Part shown: positions 17,620 to 27,538 of the stretch, piece after piece
Numbering within the stretch: the stretch's first letter is position 1
How the letters are laid out: each line of letters begins with the position of its first letter
Assembly: GCF_001704615.3 (NCBI RefSeq)
Contig: NZ_CP029397.2
Location: 1,612,001-1,676,000, forward strand
DNA: 64,000 nt
Direction: 5' to 3'
DNA from: Acinetobacter defluvii
Lineage (GTDB): Bacteria > Pseudomonadota > Gammaproteobacteria > Pseudomonadales > Moraxellaceae
Program-made: the position numbers and the translations under genes
The notes under the pieces: model-generated
The model's input: the letters and a program-made list of their open reading frames with translations, nothing else
The model's database searches: none
Told to the model about the DNA's origin: nothing

Positions 17620-19335
17620 CTATTCAATAAACAATAAAGCCAAACGCACTTGATCATAGCCCATTTTCGGATTACTCAACTCAACAATCGGGCGTAGTTT
17701 AATAGCACCATCTTCACTAAAATGATTAGGGTCTTGACGTTTTTGTAATTTCTTATAAATTTTACGCACTTGCTCTAATACATCTTCACCAGGACTTGCC
17801 ACAGAAATATCCAAGCCTTGCTCACGATGCAATTTTGACAAATGATTAATAATCGTTGCAGGTGTCAAACCACGTTCATGAGCAATATCTTGAATCTCAT
17901 AGCCATTTTCAAACAACTCACGGGTTTCATCCAAAGTCGCTGTGGCATAATTGGTTTTTCCTGCACTTTTTGCTAACTTTTTCTCATTACGTTGAATTTC
18001 AGATGCATTCAGTGTTCCGCCACAATGACGAATAAAAGCATTATGTTGAACAGTTAAATCTTCTTCAGCAAAGTGTTGCTCTGCCTCAGTTGAAAGTTCT
18101 TGGAAACGGCGATCTGCCTTAATCGCTAAACTATCCAACTCTAAAGCTTGTTCATTAAAACCAAGTAAACGTAAGCCTTCGATAGATTTTAAACGGGACA
18201 ACGCTACATAGCCTTGCCCTTTTTCAAAAGTATGCGATAAATTAATTTCAGCTGCTTCTAAGGTCATGCCTTGAGATTTATGTATGGTAATCGCCCATGC
18301 CAAACGTAAAGGCACTTGTTGTAAACTGGCAATGGTTTTGCCTGCGTCATTATCTACTGACCATGTTTCAGGCTCTACCAATAGCGTCGTACCATCGGTA
18401 AGTTTTACTTTTGGCAATACTCCGAGTTCATCATCTTCCTCAAAACCGACCACCTCTCCTAAACTGCCATTAATATAGCCCATATCAAAATTATTTTTAA
18501 CAAACATCACTTTAGCATGTTTTTTTAAAGTCAATTCATCAGGCGCACGGACGGAAGACTTTAAAGTTTCGATCAGTTTCTCATTGCCATCTGTGACTGC
18601 AATAAACTGATGTTCTTTACCTGAAATTTCATTTAAATGTTTATAATTAATATTATCTACATCCATATTATGAGTATATAAACGCGTATAAGTGTCACCA
18701 ATGTCTTGATTTCGGGTATTGCGTAAGGCTTGTAGGTGTTGTGGTTGAATATTTTGTGCTCGAATGGCATTGAGAACATCATTTAACGCAGAATCATCTT
18801 GACGATGTTGCTCAGTCAAATAACACACACGAAATTTTGCTTCAACCCAAGCATTCGACATAAAACAAAACTTATCACGGTTTTTTTCATCATTTTTTCC
18901 AACAGGCGGTAACTGAAAAAAATCACCTGCTGCAATGACTTGAATACCACCAAAAGCGTCATCTGATTCTTTAAAATATTTTAAAACTTGATTGACCAAA
19001 TTCAGTTGTTTGGCATGCAACATGGAAATTTCATCAATAATCAAAACTTGGGCATTTTCCAAATGCTCTTTTAAATATTTTCGCTCTTTCATGCGTTTCA
19101 GATCGTCATCTGAAAGTATATCTTTGATGCCGATGCCAGCCCATGTATGAATGGTCATCCCGTTCATATGCGTTGCAGCAATCCCAGTCGATGCAGTAAT
19201 GGCGACAGGAACTTTACGAACTTTCAAGTAATTTATATATTGGTTTAAGGTATATGTTTTCCCTGCACCTGCGGAACCTGTCAAAAAGACATTTTCACCT
19301 GTTTTCATGAGCTTCAGTGCAGTTTCTTGTTTCAT
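17620..19335 (-). CDS. Pif1-like superfamily 1B DNA helicase with C-terminal helix-turn-helix tail
   Basis: A 571-residue ATPase. Walker A is GSAGAGKT (20-27), Walker B VLIIDEISML (about 96-105), GDFFQLPPVG is the motif III region, and LAWAITIHKSQGMTL with VALSRL mark motifs V and VI of Pif1/RecD-type helicases. Residues about 455-571 form a separate tail with a helix-turn-helix (NGYEIQDIAHERGLTPATIINHL) resembling the HTH_40 domain at the end of some RecQ helicases. It should unwind DNA 5' to 3'. The gene lies 61 bases downstream of the PcfJ-like gene and may be co-transcribed with it. Confidence 0.87.
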   Translation of the reverse strand: MKQETALKLMKTGENVFLTGSAGAGKTYTLNQYINYLKVRKVPVAITASTGIAATHMNGMTIHTWAGIGIKDILSDDDLKRMKERKYLKEHLENAQVLIIDEISMLHAKQLNLVNQVLKYFKESDDAFGGIQVIAAGDFFQLPPVGKNDEKNRDKFCFMSNAWVEAKFRVCYLTEQHRQDDSALNDVLNAIRAQNIQPQHLQALRNTRNQDIGDTYTRLYTHNMDVDNINYKHLNEISGKEHQFIAVTDGNEKLIETLKSSVRAPDELTLKKHAKVMFVKNNFDMGYINGSLGEVVGFEEDDELGVLPKVKLTDGTTLLVEPETWSVDNDAGKTIASLQQVPLRLAWAITIHKSQGMTLEAAEINLSHTFEKGQGYVALSRLKSIEGLRLLGFNEQALELDSLAIKADRRFQELSTEAEQHFAEEDLTVQHNAFIRHCGGTLNASEIQRNEKKLAKSAGKTNYATATLDETRELFENGYEIQDIAHERGLTPATIINHLSKLHREQGLDISVASPGEDVLEQVRKIYKKLQKRQDPNHFSEDGAIKLRPIVELSNPKMGYDQVRLALLFIE

Positions 19336-19396
19336 AACAACCTAGACCTTATCAGACCGCTATAGCCTAACGATTTTTACCCCAAAAGTTAAGTTT

Positions 19397-21430
19397 TTAT
19401 GCCAAAATCCGTTCATCTGCACGTCGTTTTCGCAGCATCAAATTAAATTCAGTAATAAAAGCATAAACTTTAGTTAAACAAGCTTCATCCGCAGCACGAT
19501 TACTAGGATATTTCAGTTGATCAAAATGCAATTGATCTTCTTTATAAATACAGCCCAAAGTCAAACATTGTGCTGGCTGTTTTTCTGGATAAATATGAAA
19601 TGCCACATATTCTTGTGCCAACATGCGTTCAGTATATGAATGTGCCAAGCAATGTTTATAATCGACTGATTCTTGAATGACACGTTCTAATTCATGTAGT
19701 TCCTCAAAGCACCAACCCTCAAAATGCATAATCGCTTCAGGTGAAATCCGTTGCCAATGTTCTATGTCAACTCTATTTTTTAGATAGTCTAATGTATTAT
19801 CAAATTCAAGTTGTTGATGCCATGCATATGCCTGATGGAATAAACCTTGCCAAGTTAGATTTTTATTTAAAACACGGTGTTGTGAAAAATGATCAATTAA
19901 ATAATCAGCCACATACGAATCAAAAATACTGATTGAACGAATTTGATTGTTGAATTGGTGTCGAAAATATTGACGAAACTCAGAAACCTCCAGTTTTGAC
20001 TGTTTTAAAGCCTTAAAAAAATCATGCTGTTGATGGGTTTTAGGATCAATAAAATCCCATAACTCTGTAGGTAAGGTCTGTACAATTTGTTGTAAGAACA
20101 ACATATACGCTTGCATCACTCGACTAAGTTTTGCATAACAGTGCTTAACTCTTTTTGTGTTGTTTTGAGATAAAAGATCAACCAATTCTAGCCATTCTTC
20201 GATGTATAACATGGAAGCACTGATGGCAACTTTTTGATCTAAATGCTCACGATTTTCATTTAAACGATATTTTTGATTTTCAGGATTTAAGAACCATTGT
20301 TGTTGTTCGGAGAGATTCTGGCAATCAAATAAAAATAAACGTGCGGCAATATTTTGAAAATATTTTAATGTCAATAAAATCACTTGCGGATGTACATGAC
20401 TACAATCAACAAAGCTCAATGCAGTGACTGCAACACGTACATTTGGATTTTGAATCACTTGGCTTAACCATAAATTCAATTCAAGCTTTTGCTTAAAAAT
20501 CCAATTTACCGCTTTGGCTTGATAAAACACGGGTAAACGTGCCAGTTGTGAGTCATCCCAATATGGGCTTTTTACATCTAAAAAATGTTTTTTATCCAAT
20601 AAATCCTGATATTGCCAATAACCACGATGCATCAGTTTCGCATACGCAATTACATTGGGCTTTTCGATCGCATGTTGACGTAATAGCTGAAAATCTTGCT
20701 GATGATCAATCAGGTTCATCAAACTAAACTGTTCAGGATAGAAGCATTGCAGCAAACGATAGATTGCTTCAGGTAAAAATTGCTGTGCAGAAAAACACAA
20801 GTCTTCATAAATTGGAATCAACTCATTCACAGCAATAAACTGTTCACCTTTGACTGAATTGACTAAGCATAAATGTTTGATATTTAACTCTACATCTAAA
20901 GGAATTTGTGTACCATATTCAGCAAATACAGTTAAATGCGGTTGATCATAGTACTGTTGTTGTATCAATAGCTGATCAATCAAAGCCGCATCTTGTATGG
21001 AAATATTATAAATAAATTGTTCTATACGATTCTCAGCATCGACCCATTGAAACACTTGCTCCATCAAAATTTGACGTAGCACTTGCACATTGGTTTTCAC
21101 TGTTGTTGGATGTTGTGATAAACGATTGCCTGTAAAAAAGATCATTTCTTGTAAAATAAATTTTGAAATTTTATCTATGGGTAAATCTATATTTTTTACT
21201 TGAAACTGCAATATTTCACTTTGATGATTAAAATCAAGAACCAACAAGCCATTGGCAATAGAAAACTGTTTATTGCCCACATCGATTTGCAACATATTTT
21301 GCGCATGAATATGTTCTAAATATGCCCATTGTTCTTGAAAAACATGCAGCAGTGTCGGTGCAATTTTCAATAATTGTTGTGCTGTCCACTGATGTGGATG
21401 TATGTGCTGTTGAGCATCAAATGGCAACAT
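19397..21430 (-). CDS. Large uncharacterised protein with PcfJ-like C-terminal domain
   Basis: A 677-residue soluble protein rich in Gln, His and aromatic residues, without signal peptide or membrane segments. The last 90 residues resemble PcfJ-like proteins: a CLAHSY motif (about 594-599) in the place of the PcfJ CVxSY, then a strand of the xxAFHIYP type, CLTLGCIY and QLKYPSNRAADEA matching the Q-x-x-x-x-x-N-R ending. The middle has no motif I recognise. PcfJ was first seen on conjugative plasmids but many homologues are chromosomal with unknown role. It starts at 21430 and precedes the Pif1-like helicase, hinting at nucleic-acid work. The function is open. Confidence 0.65.
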   Translation of the reverse strand: MLPFDAQQHIHPHQWTAQQLLKIAPTLLHVFQEQWAYLEHIHAQNMLQIDVGNKQFSIANGLLVLDFNHQSEILQFQVKNIDLPIDKISKFILQEMIFFTGNRLSQHPTTVKTNVQVLRQILMEQVFQWVDAENRIEQFIYNISIQDAALIDQLLIQQQYYDQPHLTVFAEYGTQIPLDVELNIKHLCLVNSVKGEQFIAVNELIPIYEDLCFSAQQFLPEAIYRLLQCFYPEQFSLMNLIDHQQDFQLLRQHAIEKPNVIAYAKLMHRGYWQYQDLLDKKHFLDVKSPYWDDSQLARLPVFYQAKAVNWIFKQKLELNLWLSQVIQNPNVRVAVTALSFVDCSHVHPQVILLTLKYFQNIAARLFLFDCQNLSEQQQWFLNPENQKYRLNENREHLDQKVAISASMLYIEEWLELVDLLSQNNTKRVKHCYAKLSRVMQAYMLFLQQIVQTLPTELWDFIDPKTHQQHDFFKALKQSKLEVSEFRQYFRHQFNNQIRSISIFDSYVADYLIDHFSQHRVLNKNLTWQGLFHQAYAWHQQLEFDNTLDYLKNRVDIEHWQRISPEAIMHFEGWCFEELHELERVIQESVDYKHCLAHSYTERMLAQEYVAFHIYPEKQPAQCLTLGCIYKEDQLHFDQLKYPSNRAADEACLTKVYAFITEFNLMLRKRRADERILA

Positions 21431-21697
21431 GTAGATCGGTATCTCAGTTCAAATATTCCCCAATAACGCATCATTATAAGCCTTCTCTCTGCGAGATTTG
21501 TTTTATTTTAAGCTTTATTTTTTCTGCATTTTTCATATTTTTAAATTTATACTTTCAATAACCGATTCATTTTATTTATTTTTATTTGGTAGGTGTTTAG
21601 TAGGTATAAAAATAAAATCACTCAGGCAATACTCATTCTCAAGGTGAGCATCACCTGTTGGATGATGAATAACAAATATGGTAGAAGGAATCGCACC

Positions 21698-22870
21698 ATG
21701 GCTTTTAAAAATATTGCAGACCAAACAAACGGTTTTTATATCCCTTGTGTTTCACTCTTTGGACCAGGTTGTGCTAAAGAAGTCGGCACCAAAGCTCAAA
21801 ATTTAGGTGCTAAAAAAGCATTGATTGTCACAGATGCTGGTTTATTTAAATTTGGCGTTGCTGACATTATTGTAGGTTATTTAAAAGATGCTGGCGTAGA
21901 TAGTCACGTTTTTGCAGGTGCTGAACCAAACCCAACGGATATCAATGTCCATAATGGGGTAAAAGAATATAATGACAATGGTTGTGACTTTATTGTTTCT
22001 TTAGGTGGTGGTTCTTCACATGACTGCGCCAAAGGAATTGGTTTAGTCACTGCAGGTGGTGGTCATATTCGTGATTATGAAGGGATTGATCAAAGTAAAG
22101 TAGCAATGACACCGCTTGTTGCGATTAACACGACCGCTGGCACAGCATCTGAAATGACACGTTTCTGTATCATTACCAATACTGAAACACATGTCAAAAT
22201 GGCAATTGTGGACTGGCGTTGCACACCACTCGTAGCTATTGATGATCCTAAGCTGATGATTGCAAAACCTGCTGCATTAACCGCAGCGACAGGAATGGAT
22301 GCTTTAACACATGCAGTAGAAGCCTATGTATCTACTGCTGCAAACCCAATCACAGATGCTTGTGCAGAAAAAGCCATCAGCATGATCAGTGAATGGTTAC
22401 GCCCTGCGGTTGCCAATGGTGAAAATATCGAAGCTCGGGATGCAATGGCATATGCACAATATCTTGCAGGTATGGCATTTAACAATGCGTCACTTGGCTA
22501 TGTGCATGCGATGGCGCACCAATTAGGCGGCTTCTATAATCTTCCTCATGGCGTATGTAATGCAATCTTATTACCGCATGTTTGTGAATTTAACTTGATT
22601 GCTTGCCCAGACCGTTATGCAAAAATTGCGCAGCTCATGGGTATAAGTATAGAAGGCTTGACAGTTACTGAAGCTGCATACGCTGCGATTGATGCCATTC
22701 GTGAATTATCTGTATCGATTGGTATTCCTTCAGGTTTAGCAGCGCTTGGGGTAAAAGCTGAAGACCATGCGGTCATGACTGCAAATGCACAGAAAGATGC
22801 CTGTATGCTGACGAATCCTCGTAAAGCTACAGATGCACAAGTTATTTCAATTTTCGAAGCGGCTATGTAA
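21698..22870 (+). CDS. Iron-containing (type III) alcohol dehydrogenase
   Basis: A 390-residue group III alcohol dehydrogenase, similar to E. coli YiaY and Zymomonas AdhB in order of motifs. GGGSSHDCAKGIG (about 98-110) binds the dinucleotide phosphates; TTAGTASEMTRFC and HAVEAYVS precede the metal site, whose His ligands lie in YVHAMAHQLGGFYNLPHGVCNA. The ATG at 21698 is chosen because AGAAGGA lies about nine bases upstream and homologues start with this segment. Expected reaction: NAD-dependent primary alcohol to aldehyde. The aldehyde dehydrogenase at 25618 completes oxidation to the acid, so this block looks like an alcohol-use locus. Confidence 0.9.
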   Translation: MAFKNIADQTNGFYIPCVSLFGPGCAKEVGTKAQNLGAKKALIVTDAGLFKFGVADIIVGYLKDAGVDSHVFAGAEPNPTDINVHNGVKEYNDNGCDFIVSLGGGSSHDCAKGIGLVTAGGGHIRDYEGIDQSKVAMTPLVAINTTAGTASEMTRFCIITNTETHVKMAIVDWRCTPLVAIDDPKLMIAKPAALTAATGMDALTHAVEAYVSTAANPITDACAEKAISMISEWLRPAVANGENIEARDAMAYAQYLAGMAFNNASLGYVHAMAHQLGGFYNLPHGVCNAILLPHVCEFNLIACPDRYAKIAQLMGISIEGLTVTEAAYAAIDAIRELSVSIGIPSGLAALGVKAEDHAVMTANAQKDACMLTNPRKATDAQVISIFEAAM

Positions 22871-22915
22871 GTTAAAATTTCTCCCAACACTTTAATTTAC
22901 TTTCTGTGACCTTTG

Positions 22916-22944
22916 GAATATCACTTCGGTGATATTCTTTTTTT
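22916..22944 (+). terminator. Intrinsic terminator after the alcohol dehydrogenase gene
   Basis: Nine-base stem GAATATCAC / GTGATATTC with UUCG tetraloop (22925-22928), followed by seven T. Confidence 0.92.
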
Positions 22945-23085
22945 ATAAATAGATCTCTACTCATAGCGAGTTTAAAAATCCCCTATCATTCGCATTAAAA
23001 ATTTTAATAAAAATTAAGCCCTTCATCATTGAGTAAAAACATTTTATGATCAAGGATAAACAACTCACTGGATTTGGGTATAAAA

Positions 23086-24048
23086 ATGGCGATACAGCAT
23101 CCTATAACTTACGCACCCGACCTATTAGGTGCAGGTTATGAACAACTTACTTTAAACTTACCAGACGATGATGAAGGCAAAGTGGTTGCCACACTTGTTC
23201 GAAAAAAAGCACAACATACCACCAACAAGGCTGTTCTGTATATTCATGGGTTTATCGACTATTTTTTTCAAACTGAAATGGCTGAACAATTTAATCAGCA
23301 GGGTTATGATTTTTATGCACTTGATTTAAGAAAATATGGTCGTTCATATCGTCCACACCAGAAATATTATTATGTCAAAAACCTCAATGAATATGATGCC
23401 GAGATTCATCAAGCCCTCGACATCATCGCATCTGAGCAACATGACAGCATCGTTTTGGCAGGACACTCTACAGGTGGACTGATTGCCACGCTTTTTGCAG
23501 CACATAACCTCGACCATCCAACGATCAAAGCCTTATGGTGCAATAGTCCATTTTATGACTTTAATATGAATATTTTAAAGAAAAAATTGGCACTGCCTCG
23601 TTTAAGTCAACTGGGAAAAAAATTCCCAAATATTAAATTTCCAAGTGACTTAAATAAAAATTATGTACCAAGTTTACACAAAGATTTGTCTGGGGAATGG
23701 GATTTTAATCTGACATGGAAACCAACCAAGTATCCAAAAGTGTATTTAAGTTTTGTGCATGCCATTTTTGAAGCACAAAGAGAAATACATGCGGGTGCAA
23801 AAGTCAGTGTTCCAACCTTGGTTATGCATTCTCATCAAACCAAAAATCCTAAAAGAATGAACCGAGCAGCCAAGACAAGTGACATCATTTTAGAGGTAAA
23901 AGACATTGAAAAGTATGCAAAAAAACTACAAGGTGATGTCAATATCATGACGATTAAAAATGGACTACATGATTTAGTGCTCTCAGCATCACCAGTTCGT
24001 ATCCAAGTGTATGAAAGCTTATTTGGATGGTTAAAGCAAAAAATCTAA
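23086..24048 (+). CDS. Alpha/beta hydrolase (lysophospholipase/monoacylglycerol lipase-like)
   Basis: A 320-residue alpha/beta-hydrolase. YIHGFIDYF (about 53-61) forms the oxyanion-side loop, GHSTGG gives the nucleophile Ser128, and NGLHDLVLS near residue 297 gives the catalytic His. No signal peptide, so cytoplasmic. ATG 23086 is preferred to an in-frame TTG 12 bases upstream. It probably hydrolyses an ester or a lipid; its position between alcohol and aldehyde dehydrogenase genes would fit an esterase releasing an alcohol, which is inference. It has its own terminator. Confidence 0.83.
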   Translation: MAIQHPITYAPDLLGAGYEQLTLNLPDDDEGKVVATLVRKKAQHTTNKAVLYIHGFIDYFFQTEMAEQFNQQGYDFYALDLRKYGRSYRPHQKYYYVKNLNEYDAEIHQALDIIASEQHDSIVLAGHSTGGLIATLFAAHNLDHPTIKALWCNSPFYDFNMNILKKKLALPRLSQLGKKFPNIKFPSDLNKNYVPSLHKDLSGEWDFNLTWKPTKYPKVYLSFVHAIFEAQREIHAGAKVSVPTLVMHSHQTKNPKRMNRAAKTSDIILEVKDIEKYAKKLQGDVNIMTIKNGLHDLVLSASPVRIQVYESLFGWLKQKI

Positions 24049-24063
24049 TCGATCCACCTTTTA

Positions 24064-24094
24064 AGAAGCTGTGAAAAACAGCTTCTGGATTTTT
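24064..24094 (+). terminator. Intrinsic terminator after the hydrolase gene
   Basis: Nine-base stem AGAAGCTGT (24064-24072) with ACAGCTTCT (24078-24086), then GGATTTTTC. Confidence 0.8.
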
Positions 24095-24124
24095 CACCAT
24101 TTTAAATCATCTAAAATGAACTGT

Positions 24125-25300
24125 TTAATGCTCTTCTCTATATTTTAATAATATCTGATGGGCAGGATGTCCACATGGGGTAAGCTCAATTAAACGCTCT
24201 ACCGCATCAATCGCCTCTGGAAAATGCGCCAAATGTTTGAGTAGAACATCAGACTCATTGGCTTTAAAAATTGCTTCACTCAAACGAGATTCTAAACAAT
24301 CACGCCACGCACATAAAAATGGGCTTTCTGTTTTTGCTAAAAATACACCTTTACATAATTTTAATGCAGACTCGGTATAGCCTGCATCTAATGCATTTTC
24401 AGCCTGTAAAAAATCTGCTTCTACATGTGCCAGTAAACGATAAGGACGAGAACCTAGCATTCCACCTAAAATCTCTCTTAACTGTGACATTTCCGCTTTT
24501 AAAGTCCCCATACTGACTTTACGCTCACCATATAAAGCCTGATGTAAGCTTTCTAAATTCAAACCTTGTGGACATAAAGCTAAAATTGTTAAAATCTCAA
24601 TTTGACGAGGCGTAAGTACTACAATTTTGCCATTAAATAAAACTTGCGGAACAGCAAAAGCACGAATAAATAATTGTTGCTGCTGATAATTCAACAATGC
24701 TGACTGCAAAATAGATGCACAACGTTCAGCCGCCAACAAGCCTAAACTATTGTGATTACTCCATGTCGTTGATAGGTCAATCACACCTAAAACATTTTTG
24801 GAATAAGGGTCAATCACAGGTGCTGCATAACACACCCAATCATGAATAGAACTCATATAATGCTCATTGGAAAAAACACAACTTGATTGCTGTGTTTTTA
24901 ATGATAGCGCCAAAGCGTTGGTACCCACTAAGTCTTCACGCCATTGCCCTCCCTCAACAAAGTGGACTTTTTCCGCAGCATTACGCATTTTCCCGCTAGC
25001 AGCCGACCACATAATCGTGCTACCTACATCTCCTACTGCAATCACCATTGCTGACTGTTCTGCAATATGTTTGAGCTCATCAGCACAGTGATCCAGTGCC
25101 ACCGCTAAGGTCCCTTTATTTTTATTGTTTTTCTGAGTTTGTAATGGCGCTGCTTCACGGTCAATTGGGATATCTGCTTGTTGTGAACGTTGCCAAGAGC
25201 TTACAATACTTTGACCCAATTGATCGGCTTGATGTAAGGATAGACTGCTACTTTGTCTAAACTTTTCAATTTGTTGACGCTTTTGCATTAAGTTTTGCAT
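24125..25300 (-). CDS. GAF-domain regulator of the AcoR type lacking the sigma-54 ATPase domain
   Basis: A 391-residue regulator. The first 210 residues look like the sensory half of AcoR-like activators: SIVSSWQRSQQ near residue 32, then a GAF domain (about 75-205) with REDLVGTNALALSL and DWVCYAAPVIDP. Instead of an AAA+ domain, a winged-helix segment follows (VLTPRQIEILTILAL, SMGTLKAEMSQLREILGG), then a helical repeat-like tail. The ATG at 25300 is chosen with AAGGG eight bases upstream. It is divergent from the aldehyde dehydrogenase, with a perfect inverted repeat between them, so it likely controls that gene in response to an alcohol or aldehyde. Confidence 0.8.
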   Translation of the reverse strand: MQNLMQKRQQIEKFRQSSSLSLHQADQLGQSIVSSWQRSQQADIPIDREAAPLQTQKNNKNKGTLAVALDHCADELKHIAEQSAMVIAVGDVGSTIMWSAASGKMRNAAEKVHFVEGGQWREDLVGTNALALSLKTQQSSCVFSNEHYMSSIHDWVCYAAPVIDPYSKNVLGVIDLSTTWSNHNSLGLLAAERCASILQSALLNYQQQQLFIRAFAVPQVLFNGKIVVLTPRQIEILTILALCPQGLNLESLHQALYGERKVSMGTLKAEMSQLREILGGMLGSRPYRLLAHVEADFLQAENALDAGYTESALKLCKGVFLAKTESPFLCAWRDCLESRLSEAIFKANESDVLLKHLAHFPEAIDAVERLIELTPCGHPAHQILLKYREEH

Positions 25301-25562
25301 ATTCAACACCCTTTTACATCCATGTCATTTTTACGTGCCATTCTATTTATTGTTTCCCTCTTAACCCCATTGTTTGCAAAATATCGAAGTAGCGTCAAGG
25401 CATTTACTACCAAAGCGTTAGTTAAATTTAAAGTGTATCTAATTTTCTCAAACATCTTATATAAAAGAAAATACTGCTAAAATTTAAAGCATAGCTCAAA
25501 TTTTAATTTTTAACTCCAACCTTTTACCAACCTTTTATTTCATAAGCTCGAATCATCCACAA

Positions 25563-25582
25563 ATGACGAAACTATTCGTCAT
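25563..25582. promoter_or_regulatory. Perfect inverted repeat upstream of the aldehyde dehydrogenase
   Basis: ATGACGAA and TTCGTCAT separated by ACTA, ending 35 bases before the ATG at 25618. The only strong dyad between the GAF regulator and the dehydrogenase, so a probable operator. Confidence 0.55.
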
Positions 25583-25617
25583 CCTTGCAACGTTAAAATA
25601 AGTAAAGGGAAATTCTT

Positions 25618-27129
25618 ATGCGCTATGCAGATCCAAATACAGAAGGTTCAACAGTACAATTTAAATCACAATATGAAAACTTTATTGGTGGCAAATGGGT
25701 TGCACCAGTCAAAGGTGAATATTTTGATAATATTTCTCCAGTTGATGGTAAAGTTTTTACCAAAGTTCCTCGTTCTTCTGCTGAAGACATTGAACTTGCA
25801 CTTGATGCTGCACATGCAGCTAAAGCACAATGGAACAGCAGCTCACCTACCACACGTTCAAATATTTTATTAAAAATTGCTGATCGTCTAGAAGAAAATT
25901 TAGAACTCCTTGCAGTGGCTGAAACATGGGAAAACGGTAAGCCTATCCGTGAAACTTTAGCAGCAGATATTCCGCTATGTATCGACCATTTCCGTTATTT
26001 TGCGGGTTGCTTACGTGCACAAGAAGGCGGTATTTCTGAAATCGATGAGGATACCATCGCTTACCATTTCCATGAGCCGTTAGGTGTAGTCGGTCAAATT
26101 ATTCCATGGAACTTTCCGATTTTAATGGCAGCGTGGAAACTTGCACCTGCCCTAGCAGCCGGTAACTGTATTGTCCTGAAGCCTGCGGAACAAACACCTG
26201 CGAGTATCTTGGTTCTTGCAGAACTCATTCAAGATATTCTTCCTGCGGGTGTATTAAATATCGTCAACGGTTATGGTGTAGAAGTCGGTCGTCCACTGGC
26301 GACTAATCCACGTATTGCTAAAATTGCATTCACGGGTTCTACGCAAGTTGGTCAAATGATCATGCAATATGCGACTGAAAATATCATTCCTGTGACGCTT
26401 GAGCTAGGTGGTAAGTCACCAAATATCTTCTTTGAAGATGTGATGGATAAAGAAGATGACTATCTAGACAAAGCGCTTGAAGGCTTTGCAATGTTTGCAC
26501 TCAACCAAGGTGAAGTGTGTACTTGCCCTTCACGTGCGCTGATTCAAGAAAGCATTGCAGATAAATTCTTAGAAATGGCGGTTGAGCGTGTGAAGCGCAT
26601 AAAAACAGGTCATCCGCTCGACACCGACACCATGATCGGTGCACAAGCATCACAAGAACAACAAGATAAAATCTTAGGTTGTATTGCGACAGGTCGTGCT
26701 GAAGGCGCTCAAATTCTCACAGGTGGTGGTGATCGTCAAGAAGTTGGTCAAGGTTTCTATATTGAACCGACCATTTTCAAAGGTGATAACAGTATGAAAA
26801 TTTTCCAAGAAGAAATTTTTGGACCAGTGTTATCTGTAACCACATTTAAAGATTATGATGATGCGATTCGCATTGCCAATGACACCATGTATGGTTTAGG
26901 TGCAGGTGTTTGGTCACGTTCAGCACATACCTCATATCGTGCAGGTCGTGCGATTCAAGCAGGACGTGTTTGGACAAATTGCTATCATATCTACCCTGCT
27001 CATGCAGCGTTTGGTGGTTATAAAAAATCAGGGATCGGGCGTGAAAACCACAAAATGATGCTTGATCATTATCAACAAACTAAAAACTTACTGGTGAGTT
27101 ATTCAACTAAAGCTATGGGCTTCTTCTAA
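25618..27129 (+). CDS. NAD-dependent aldehyde dehydrogenase (ExaC/AcoD-like)
   Basis: A 503-residue aldehyde dehydrogenase. IIPWNFP (161-167) and FTGSTQVG (238-245) belong to the NAD site; Glu262 (LELGGKSPN) and Cys301 ([10 protein letters not shown]) are the catalytic base and nucleophile. The GEVCTCPSR form is characteristic of the acetaldehyde dehydrogenases of ethanol and acetoin metabolism (AcoD, ExaC, AldB). AAGGGA precedes the ATG by eight bases. It should oxidise acetaldehyde or related aldehydes made by the iron alcohol dehydrogenase at 21698. Confidence 0.93.
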   Translation: MRYADPNTEGSTVQFKSQYENFIGGKWVAPVKGEYFDNISPVDGKVFTKVPRSSAEDIELALDAAHAAKAQWNSSSPTTRSNILLKIADRLEENLELLAVAETWENGKPIRETLAADIPLCIDHFRYFAGCLRAQEGGISEIDEDTIAYHFHEPLGVVGQIIPWNFPILMAAWKLAPALAAGNCIVLKPAEQTPASILVLAELIQDILPAGVLNIVNGYGVEVGRPLATNPRIAKIAFTGSTQVGQMIMQYATENIIPVTLELGGKSPNIFFEDVMDKEDDYLDKALEGFAMFALNQGEVCTCPSRALIQESIADKFLEMAVERVKRIKTGHPLDTDTMIGAQASQEQQDKILGCIATGRAEGAQILTGGGDRQEVGQGFYIEPTIFKGDNSMKIFQEEIFGPVLSVTTFKDYDDAIRIANDTMYGLGAGVWSRSAHTSYRAGRAIQAGRVWTNCYHIYPAHAAFGGYKKSGIGRENHKMMLDHYQQTKNLLVSYSTKAMGFF

Positions 27130-27161
27130 GCTCAAGCTGAAAGAATTTTAAAATAAATTTC

Positions 27162-27187
27162 TTAAAGCGAACTTCGGTTCGCTTTAA
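27162..27187 (+). terminator. Hairpin after the aldehyde dehydrogenase gene
   Basis: Eleven-base perfect stem (TTAAAGCGAAC) with UUCG tetraloop. The following T tract is weak (GGTCTTTAT), so termination is likely but not certain. Confidence 0.7.
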
Positions 27188-27475
27188 GGTCTTTATACTT
27201 AGAGTTTAAAATAACGAATTGCTCTAACTAAATTTAGACGTCAAAAACTCGATATCTTTCTATATGAACATGCTTCATAAAAATATAGAGAACTTTTAAA
27301 TAATACGGTTATATAGATAAAGTTTGAAATTTTTTATAAAAATTAATTTAAGTCAAAGGATTGGCAATATTTCCATTGTAATTTTTTATAGCTTTTAAAT
27401 AATAAATCAAAATATGAGAATGAAAACTTCAATACAAGTACATTTGAGGTGTTGTCATTATAGGATATATTTTTA

Positions 27476-27516
27476 CATATCATCATACTGGTTTTTAACC
27501 TTAATATGATGATATG
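27476..27516 (-). terminator. Perfect 12-base hairpin downstream of the microprotein gene
   Basis: CATATCATCATA (27476-27487) pairs with TATGATGATATG (27505-27516) around a 17-base loop. On the minus strand it is followed by TAAAAATATAT. It ends 23 bases beyond the leftward microprotein stop, so it is probably its transcript end. Confidence 0.5.
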
Positions 27517-27538
27517 GCAGACAAATTTTCATATAAAA

